From contig MHDW01000077.1 in assembly GCA_001803645.1 (NCBI GenBank), forward strand, positions 6,191 to 12,527: a DNA stretch of 6,337 nucleotides, written 5' to 3'. The translations under genes and the position numbers were made by a program. Source of the stretch: Nitrospirae bacterium GWC2_42_7 (GTDB lineage: Bacteria > Nitrospirota > Thermodesulfovibrionia > Thermodesulfovibrionales > UBA6898). Shown piece by piece: positions 1 to 5,234 of this stretch. The first letter of the stretch is position 1. Every line of letters starts with the position of its first letter. Below the pieces are notes generated by a model. It worked only from the letters and a program-made list of their open reading frames with translations. It made no database searches and was not told the origin of the DNA.

Positions 1-256
1 AGTAGGATTGTTCGAGACGAGTTCTGTGGTCTACTGGAAAAAGACATGGGATTTTCTTGAGGCAAGCGATATCTATAACGGGCTGATAAAGGCCTGCTTT
101 TTCGGGGCCGCAATATCTCTGATAAGTTGTTACAAGGGCTTTTATACAAGCGGCGGTGCAGAAGGTGTTGGAAAAGCGACTACAGGAGCGGTAGTGCTGT
201 CATCTATGACAATCCTGATTTCGGATTACTTTCTTTCCAACTTGTTATTCAGATGA
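1..256 (+). CDS. mlaE: MlaE-family ABC permease, C-terminal fragment
   Basis: This is the last 84 residues of a phospholipid-transport permease (MlaE/YrbE family) of the inner membrane. The gene is cut by the left window edge, and reading starts at base 2. The visible part has two hydrophobic segments, roughly bases 87–150 and 180–250, joined by the family's conserved glycine-rich loop (SGGAEGVGKATTGAVV). The ending, SDYFLSNLLF, is typical of MlaE C-termini. In the family, MlaE dimerises, binds two MlaF ATPases and carries the MlaD ring on its periplasmic face. The stop codon overlaps the mlaF start as ATGA, so the two are probably translationally coupled. The TTG at base 8 is not a start, because the open frame continues to the window edge and the family is about 250 residues long. 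Confidence 0.93.
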   Translation, partial: VGLFETSSVVYWKKTWDFLEASDIYNGLIKACFFGAAISLISCYKGFYTSGGAEGVGKATTGAVVLSSMTILISDYFLSNLLFR

Positions 257-1032
257 TAAAATTAGAAGAGGTATATAAATCATTCGGAAAAAAAGAGGTA
301 TTAACAGGGCTTGACCTTGAGATCAGAAAAGGAGAAAGCCGCGTGATTATCGGCGGAAGCGGTTCAGGGAAAAGCGTTATTCTTAAGCATATTGTCGGAA
401 TACTGCGGCCTGAAAAGGGCAGGGTGCTTATTGACGATCTTGATATCGAGACACTCGATGAGGCCGGACTTTACAGGATAAGGAAGAAGTTCGGAATGCT
501 CTTTCAGATGGCAGCGTTATTTGATTCGATGAATGTCTGGGAGAATGTGGGATTCGGCCTCAGAAGACATGAGAAAATGAAAGATAAAGATATAAAAGAG
601 ATCGCAACAGAAAAGCTCAGAATGGTCGGGCTGGTAGGTGTCGAAAATCTGATGCCTTCAGAGCTATCAGGAGGAATGAAGAAGAGGGTGGGGCTTGCCC
701 GTGCTATAGCGCATGAACCTGAGATACTGCTTTATGACGAGCCTACAACAGGACTTGACCCGATAACTGCTGATGCTATAAACGATCTCCTTGTAGAGAT
801 GCGTGAGAAGCTTTCAGTGACATCTGTCGCTATAACGCATGACATGAGCAGCGCATGGAAGATAGCAGACAGTATTTCCATGTTGTATGATGGAAAGATA
901 ATAGATACAGGCACGCCGGACGAGATAAAGAACACTGCTAATCCATTTGTGAAACAGTTTATTACCGGCAGCGCCTTTGGACCAATCAAGATAGAAGGAG
1001 TGGATCATGAGAGGCAGCTCAACAGAGCTTAA
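253..1032 (+). CDS. mlaF: MlaF-type ABC transporter ATP-binding protein
   Basis: This is a 259-residue cytoplasmic ATPase that powers lipid movement through the MlaE/MlaD complex. All nucleotide-binding motifs are present: Walker A GGSGSGKS (34–41), Q-loop FQMAALFDS with Q85, signature LSGGM (138–142), Walker B ILLYDEP with catalytic E163, and the switch H196 in ITHD. The FQxxALFDSxxVxENV stretch and the C-terminal NPFVKQFITGSAFGPI are typical of the Mla/Ttg2A subfamily. I chose ATG 253 because the frame is open further upstream (to 127) but that part lies inside mlaE and reads as non-protein-like. From 253 the protein begins MIKLEEVYKSFG, the expected first strand. There is no clear Shine-Dalgarno upstream, and the 4-bp ATGA overlap suggests coupled re-initiation. 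The last 26 bp overlap mlaD and carry that gene's ribosome-binding site. Confidence 0.96.
   Translation: MIKLEEVYKSFGKKEVLTGLDLEIRKGESRVIIGGSGSGKSVILKHIVGILRPEKGRVLIDDLDIETLDEAGLYRIRKKFGMLFQMAALFDSMNVWENVGFGLRRHEKMKDKDIKEIATEKLRMVGLVGVENLMPSELSGGMKKRVGLARAIAHEPEILLYDEPTTGLDPITADAINDLLVEMREKLSVTSVAITHDMSSAWKIADSISMLYDGKIIDTGTPDEIKNTANPFVKQFITGSAFGPIKIEGVDHERQLNRA
993..1000 (+). promoter_or_regulatory. Ribosome-binding site of mlaD
   Basis: AGAAGGAG lies 6 bases before ATG 1007, inside the 3' end of mlaF. It is one of the strongest Shine-Dalgarno sequences in the window. It supports independent, high-level initiation of mlaD, which is consistent with MlaD being needed in excess (six copies per transporter in studied Mla systems) over the two-copy ATPase. 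Confidence 0.8.
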
Positions 1033-2497
1033 AGTAGGGGCTTTTGCATTAACAGTCTTAATTGTCTTTGCTTTTATGACCTTTAAGGTGGGAGGTCTGG
1101 AATGGGCAAAGAAAAAGGGAAATACTGCATATGTTTATTTTAATAATATTGCCGGACTTGATGAGAAGACAAGGGTCAAAATTGCCGGGGTTGATTCAGG
1201 AGTCATTGAACAGATAGACCTTTTAGATGGCAGGGCCAAGGTCAGGCTCAGATTAGATCCCGGCCTAAAGATATATAAGAATGCTGTTGCTACGATAAGA
1301 ACAACAGGCCTGCTTGGTGATAAATTCCTTGATCTTCAAATAGGCAGTCCGGATGCATCTGCATTAAAAGACGGAGAAACAATAACTAATGTTAAAGAAC
1401 TTGTTGATATGGATGATCTTGCACGGAGCCTTATTACGGTCTCGAACAATTTTACTAACCTTGCAAGATCTCTGAATGACGTGCTTGGAACTGAAGAAGC
1501 CAAGAGGTCATTAAGCCAGACAATAACAAACCTCAGGGAGATCACAACAAATCTTAACCGGACCATCTCTGTTAATGACGAAAAGCTCAGGACAGTTCTT
1601 GATAATATAAATAGCCTTACAACTTCAGTCAACAATCTGATAGATAAGAACAGTGAGCCGCTCACCACAACGGTTGCTAACATGAGAGACTTCTCCGGCA
1701 GTCTCAGATCCAATGGACCTGAACTCATAGAGAACCTTAATAAAGCCACACAGGAACTCAAAGCCATGGTTGAAGAGAACAGGCCTGGGATCAAACAGAC
1801 CGTTGACTCTTTTGGGAGCATAGCAGAGAAGATAGAGAGGGGCGAAGGCTCATTAGGAAAACTTGTCAAGGATGACAGGCTTTATGAATCTTTTAACAAG
1901 GCAGCAGAGGGTATCAATAAGACTATCTCAACAGTTGACAGATTCAGGACATTCATAACATTTCAGTCAGATTATCTTACGAAGGCAAAAGACGCGAAGG
2001 GGTATTTTTATGTTACTCTTCAGCCAACTGCAGATAAATATTACATTCTCGGAGTTGTCGGAGACCCTGTGGCAAACGTAAGCTCAAAAGAGACAAGAAA
2101 AACCGTTTCTGGAGTGACGACAGTCACTCAGGAAGATGTAATAAAGAAGAAGATAGAGTTTACAGCACAGTTCGCAAAGAGGTTCGGCGATGCTGCATTG
2201 AGGATCGGACTGACAGAGAATACTTTCGGTGCAGGCGGGGATTATTTCTTTAATGACGATAAAGGCAAGATATCTGCTGATGTTTGGGATTTTTCGAAAA
2301 ACGAAAAGTATTCCAAGAACCCTCATGTAAAAGTTGGTGTCGACTATTTTCTATTCAAGAATCTTTTCCTGAGCGCAGGAGCTGACAATCTTTTAAATTC
2401 CCGGTGGAGAGGAGGCTACGTTGGGGCCGGAGTGAGATTTGAAGATGAGGACTTCAAATATCTATTCAGCACTCTGCCTAGCATCCCGATGAAATAG
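1007..2497 (+). CDS. mlaD: MlaD-type MCE protein with long helical region and C-terminal beta-barrel-like domain
   Basis: This is a 496-residue MCE lipid-transport protein. Residues 9–30 form a single membrane anchor with a short cytoplasmic start. Residues 39–115 form one MCE domain, with VYFNNIAGLDEKTRVKIAGV and later TTGLLGDKFLDLQIG, the usual 'A.I...GLLG..Y..L..G' ending. Residues about 120–325 are rich in N, T, L, E and K and lack hydrophobic segments, so they are probably mostly helical. They include the GEGSLGKLVKDD motif (279–290) seen in long MCE proteins. Residues about 332–496 alternate polar and hydrophobic or aromatic residues in 8–10 short strands separated by turns (for example KYYILGVVGDP, HVKVGVDYFLF, LFLSAGADNLLN, GGYVGAGVRF), like an outer-membrane barrel. 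E. coli MlaD is only about 180 residues and lacks the last two parts. The inferred role is a hexameric channel spanning the periplasm, working with MlaE/MlaF. The strong site at 993–1000 supports the start. gspE follows after 2 bp. Confidence 0.9.
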   Translation: MRGSSTELKVGAFALTVLIVFAFMTFKVGGLEWAKKKGNTAYVYFNNIAGLDEKTRVKIAGVDSGVIEQIDLLDGRAKVRLRLDPGLKIYKNAVATIRTTGLLGDKFLDLQIGSPDASALKDGETITNVKELVDMDDLARSLITVSNNFTNLARSLNDVLGTEEAKRSLSQTITNLREITTNLNRTISVNDEKLRTVLDNINSLTTSVNNLIDKNSEPLTTTVANMRDFSGSLRSNGPELIENLNKATQELKAMVEENRPGIKQTVDSFGSIAEKIERGEGSLGKLVKDDRLYESFNKAAEGINKTISTVDRFRTFITFQSDYLTKAKDAKGYFYVTLQPTADKYYILGVVGDPVANVSSKETRKTVSGVTTVTQEDVIKKKIEFTAQFAKRFGDAALRIGLTENTFGAGGDYFFNDDKGKISADVWDFSKNEKYSKNPHVKVGVDYFLFKNLFLSAGADNLLNSRWRGGYVGAGVRFEDEDFKYLFSTLPSIPMK

Positions 2498-2499
2498 AC

Positions 2500-4173
2500 A
2501 TGCGCAAGAAGATAGGCGAGATACTGGTAGAAATGGGCTTTATTACTGAAGCAGAGATTAATTCGATACTCGAAATTCAGAGATCCGAAGGGACTGCAAA
2601 AAGATTCGGAGAGATAATGATAGATGGAGGAATGCCTGAAGAAGAAGTATTCAGGGCCTTGTCAGTTCAGTTTGATATGCCTTTGCTCGAGGCCAAGGAT
2701 TTTCCGCAGGAGATGCCTCTTGATAAAATATCCTTGAGTTTTCTTGAGAGGAATATTATCCTGCCGATAGATGTCAAAGACAATCTGTTAAGAATTGCAG
2801 TCGGAGATCCTACGAACAGCGAAGGCATTGACGCCCTGAGGTCTTCTTATAATTATGATATATCTCTCTGTCTTGCAAAGAGATCCGAAATAATTCAGCA
2901 TCTCGAGCTTCTGCGTGGTTCGAGGTCTGCTGTCATGCAGCAGCTGATAGAAAACGCTGAACAGGATGAAACCCAGACTGCTGACATAACCGGGGAGATA
3001 AGCCACCTTAGGGACCTTGCACAGGAAAAAGGCATTATACAACTTGTAAATCTCGTCATAGAGAATGCTGTAAAGGACAGGGCAAGCGACATTCACGTTG
3101 AACCCGGCGAAATAAGCGTCAGGATAAGATACAGGATAGACGGCATCCTGTATGAAAAGGAAATTCTTCCTGCAAGGATGTATTCGGCAGTCTCATCGAG
3201 AATAAAACTTCTTTCACAGATGAATATTGCTGAAAGAAGGCTGCCGCAGGATGGCAGGATAAAGGTCTCTGTTTCAGGCAAGGCGATCGACATAAGAGTT
3301 TCCACGATCCCGACTGTTTACGGTGAGAGCATTGTTATGAGACTGCTCGACAAGGAGACCTCGTTCATAACGCTTGAGGAACTGGGATTTGATCGGGTGA
3401 TACTGGATATATATGAAGAAACGATCAAGAAACCGTATGGCATGATATTAATAACCGGGCCTACAGGCAGTGGTAAGTCAACAACTTTGTATGCATCTCT
3501 GGACAGGATCAACTCCCCCGAGAAGAAAATTATAACCATTGAAGAGCCTGTAGAATACCTTATGACAGGAATTAACCAGATCCAGGTGAGGACCAAGATA
3601 GGCCTGACTTTTGCAAGCGGGCTGAGGCATATAGTCAGACAGGACCCTGACATAATTATGGTCGGAGAGATAAGGGACATGGATACAGCCGGAATATCGA
3701 TACATGCTGCGCTTACAGGACATCTGCTGTTCAGCACACTGCATACAAATGACGCACCTGGCGCTATAGCAAGGCTGATGGATATGGGTGTTGAAAACTA
3801 CCTTGTCGCATCGACACTTATATGTGTTATAGCGCAGAGACTTGTAAGAAGGATCTGTAAGAACTGCAGGACAAAGCAGTCGGTATCCGAGGAAGTGCTT
3901 AAACTTAGCTATAATATATCCGAACTCTGGGCAGGAGAAGGGTGCGAAGAATGCAACGGAACAGGCTACAGGGGAAGGATGGGCATTTTTGAGGTGTTGC
4001 CTATTAATGATGAGATCAGGGAACTGGTAATGAAAAGGGCTACAGTCAAAGAGATAAAGGACAAGGCCATTGCACTTGGGATGAGGACATTGAGAGAGGA
4101 CGGGATAGAGAAGGTCAGGAAAGGGTCTACAACTATTGACGAGGTGCTCAGGGTTACACAGGTGGAGATGTGA
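2500..4173 (+). CDS. gspE: Type II secretion ATPase GspE (PulE/PilB family)
   Basis: This is a 557-residue hexameric cytoplasmic ATPase that drives pseudopilus assembly. Residues 1–60 hold two MshEN-like repeats (4–27 and 35–57). About 61–145 is the GspE N-terminal domain (ILPIDVKDNLLRIAVGDPTN). About 146–170 is an acidic, Gln-rich linker. About 175–285 is the PAS-like N2 domain with DIHVEP (197–202), and about 300–557 is the RecA-like motor. Motor motifs are complete: Walker A GPTGSGKS (320–327), Asp box IEEPVEY (E348, E349, E352), Walker B DIIMVGE (384–390), and His box with H408 and H415. A four-cysteine zinc site (C453, C456, C482, C485) is typical of GspE/PilB. The start lies 2 bp after mlaD with no good Shine-Dalgarno, so translation is probably coupled to mlaD. 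PilB is the main alternative, but the neighbours gspK and gspL favour GspE. No GspF partner is visible in the window. Confidence 0.94.
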   Translation: MRKKIGEILVEMGFITEAEINSILEIQRSEGTAKRFGEIMIDGGMPEEEVFRALSVQFDMPLLEAKDFPQEMPLDKISLSFLERNIILPIDVKDNLLRIAVGDPTNSEGIDALRSSYNYDISLCLAKRSEIIQHLELLRGSRSAVMQQLIENAEQDETQTADITGEISHLRDLAQEKGIIQLVNLVIENAVKDRASDIHVEPGEISVRIRYRIDGILYEKEILPARMYSAVSSRIKLLSQMNIAERRLPQDGRIKVSVSGKAIDIRVSTIPTVYGESIVMRLLDKETSFITLEELGFDRVILDIYEETIKKPYGMILITGPTGSGKSTTLYASLDRINSPEKKIITIEEPVEYLMTGINQIQVRTKIGLTFASGLRHIVRQDPDIIMVGEIRDMDTAGISIHAALTGHLLFSTLHTNDAPGAIARLMDMGVENYLVASTLICVIAQRLVRRICKNCRTKQSVSEEVLKLSYNISELWAGEGCEECNGTGYRGRMGIFEVLPINDEIRELVMKRATVKEIKDKAIALGMRTLREDGIEKVRKGSTTIDEVLRVTQVEM

Positions 4174-5234
4174 GAGAAAAAATTGAAAAAATAACGCCCC
4201 GCTGCTTAAAGCACCTACTGTTGGCTTTGGCACTCCCTCTTAAGATAAGAGGGGGAAGGGGGAGTTATGATTCAGAGTTCGGAGGACGAGACGAGTTACT
4301 TAACCCAAAAGGCATTGCCCTGATAATTGTTCTATGGGTAATGGTCATGCTTATTGTTGTTGCGCTGAACTATTTTAATGTTAACCGCTGGACTTCTGCG
4401 AGCACGCGTAACCTGAAAGAGGAAACCATATCATATTATATGGCAATGTCAGGATATCACGAAGCTCTAAATTACCTGTTGTCTGATAAGGACACCGGGA
4501 TTGATTTCATAGATACTGAAGGAAATTTCTGGATTGATATAGAGACCCCGCCTGTTTCCGGGAAAAGGACGACTGAAGCAGGAGAGGTGGACATTAAAAT
4601 AACTGACGAGGATTCAAGGATCAATATAAATACTGCATCTCCTGAAATGCTCCAAAAACTTTTCGGATATGCAGGCGTTAAAGAAGATGAAATTATCGGC
4701 TTAATAGATTCGGTGCTTGACTGGAAAGACCCTGACACGGAACATCATCTTTCAGGCGCTGAAGACGAATATTATGAAGAACTTGAAGAGCCCTATAAGA
4801 CTAAGAACGCTTTTTTTAATGTTCCGGAAGAACTGGCACTTGTAAAGGGAATAAAACCAGAGTATATGACCGGTTCTGAAGAAGGCAAATCATTGTTTCC
4901 TTTGATAACTACATTCAGCAAAGGCATTTACAACATCAATACTGTTACAAGGGAAGTTATGCAGTTTCTGGGGCTTAATGATTTTGAAATAGAAGCGATA
5001 TTAAAACAGAGGAACAGCGAAGCAGGAGGTCTCAGATTTGTTCCGCCTCAATTTGCGGCATATGGAATGAGTGCGGGTCCGTCAAACAATATTAGGATTG
5101 AGGTCAAGGCTACTGCAGCAAACAGCAAAATGACCTCTACTATCGTTACAGTGCTGCGCCGCCAGATGGCAGGTGGCAAACAAAAAGTGCAGACATTATA
5201 CTGGAGAGAAAGTGCAGAGAATATTAGGAGTTAA
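4170..5234 (+). CDS. gspK: General secretion pathway protein K (minor pseudopilin), start uncertain
   Basis: GspK is the large minor pseudopilin that, with GspI and GspJ, caps the tip of the type II pseudopilus in the periplasm. From GTG 4170 the frame gives 354 residues. The prepilin-peptidase site is NPKG/IALIIVLWV, cleaving after G48. As is normal for GspK, position +5 lacks the glutamate found in other pseudopilins. Residues 49–68 are the membrane helix. The mature part would be 306 residues, a usual size. It has the family's helix-hairpin-helix type segments: ININTASPEML (151–161), the acidic LDWKDPD…GAEDEYYEE block (183–205, likely metal-binding), FFNVPEELALVKGI (215–228) and YNINTVT (254–260). 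GTG 4170 overlaps the gspE stop (GTGA) but would give an unusually long 48-residue leader running through a palindrome. An alternative start close to 4296 is discussed in the findings. The family call is firm; only the first about 42 codons are doubtful. Confidence 0.88.
   Translation: MREKIEKITPRCLKHLLLALALPLKIRGGRGSYDSEFGGRDELLNPKGIALIIVLWVMVMLIVVALNYFNVNRWTSASTRNLKEETISYYMAMSGYHEALNYLLSDKDTGIDFIDTEGNFWIDIETPPVSGKRTTEAGEVDIKITDEDSRININTASPEMLQKLFGYAGVKEDEIIGLIDSVLDWKDPDTEHHLSGAEDEYYEELEEPYKTKNAFFNVPEELALVKGIKPEYMTGSEEGKSLFPLITTFSKGIYNINTVTREVMQFLGLNDFEIEAILKQRNSEAGGLRFVPPQFAAYGMSAGPSNNIRIEVKATAANSKMTSTIVTVLRRQMAGGKQKVQTLYWRESAENIRS
4231..4264 (+). repeat. GC-rich palindromic repeat-like unit
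   Basis: CTCCCTCTTA (4233–4242) pairs with TAAGAGGGGG (4246–4255) across a 3-base loop. The stem has 10 pairs, one of them a G–T wobble, and the inner 8 are a perfect inverted repeat. It is followed by a second G-run (4258–4262), giving GGGGGA-A-GGGGGA. The base composition differs sharply from the AT-richer coding DNA on both sides. There is no T-run after the stem, so it is not an intrinsic terminator. It looks like a member of a dispersed palindromic family of the kind scattered between genes in many genomes. Only one copy is visible here, so repeat status is inferred. Confidence 0.55.
4281..4286 (+). promoter_or_regulatory. Strong Shine-Dalgarno-like sequence without a standard start codon
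   Basis: GGAGGA lies 9 bases before TTA 4296, in the gspK frame. Translation from 4296 would give a leader of only six residues (start-LNPKG) before the prepilin cleavage point, a classical length. TTA is not an accepted start codon, though, and no ATG, GTG or TTG lies in frame between this site and the cleavage site. It may be the real or ancestral gspK ribosome-binding site, or chance. Confidence 0.4.
5203..5208 (+). promoter_or_regulatory. Ribosome-binding site of gspL
   Basis: GGAGAG sits inside the end of gspK, with GGAG spaced 5 bases from GTG 5212. Together with the protein sequence it exposes, this decides the gspL start in favour of 5212 over the in-frame ATG 5251, whose nearest purine-rich sequence (AGGA, 5244–5247) is only 3 bases away. 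Confidence 0.65.

Noticed and set aside
127..252. Upstream in-frame extension of the MlaF frame
   Set aside because: It overlaps conserved MlaE coding sequence in another frame and its translation (many R, C and S) does not resemble protein. ATG 253 gives the exact expected MlaF N-terminus.
1336..1869. Minus-strand open frame opposite mlaD
   Set aside because: It is an antisense shadow of the helical region. Its S/L/V/R-rich composition mirrors the repeated coding pattern of the sense strand, and there is no ribosome-binding site or domain.
4183..4211. Possible promoter TTGAAA – 17 bases – TTAAAG before gspK
   Set aside because: The -35 is good but the -10 matches only three of six consensus positions, and it lies inside a tightly packed operon. 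Too weak to call.
3478..4233. Long open frame on the minus strand (about 251 codons)
   Set aside because: It lies almost wholly opposite gspE, whose motifs are complete. Its translation is cysteine- and histidine-rich with no recognisable domain, so it is a shadow of codon usage.
4233..4255. Hairpin between gspE and gspK as an intrinsic terminator
   Set aside because: No T-run follows the stem; the next bases are AAGGGGGAG. Downstream genes need read-through.
14..4298. Shared 11-mer CGAGACGAGTT near base 14 and near base 4287
   Set aside because: It is a single short match, one copy in mlaE coding DNA and one near the gspK leader, with no matching flanks. Coincidence is the simplest explanation.
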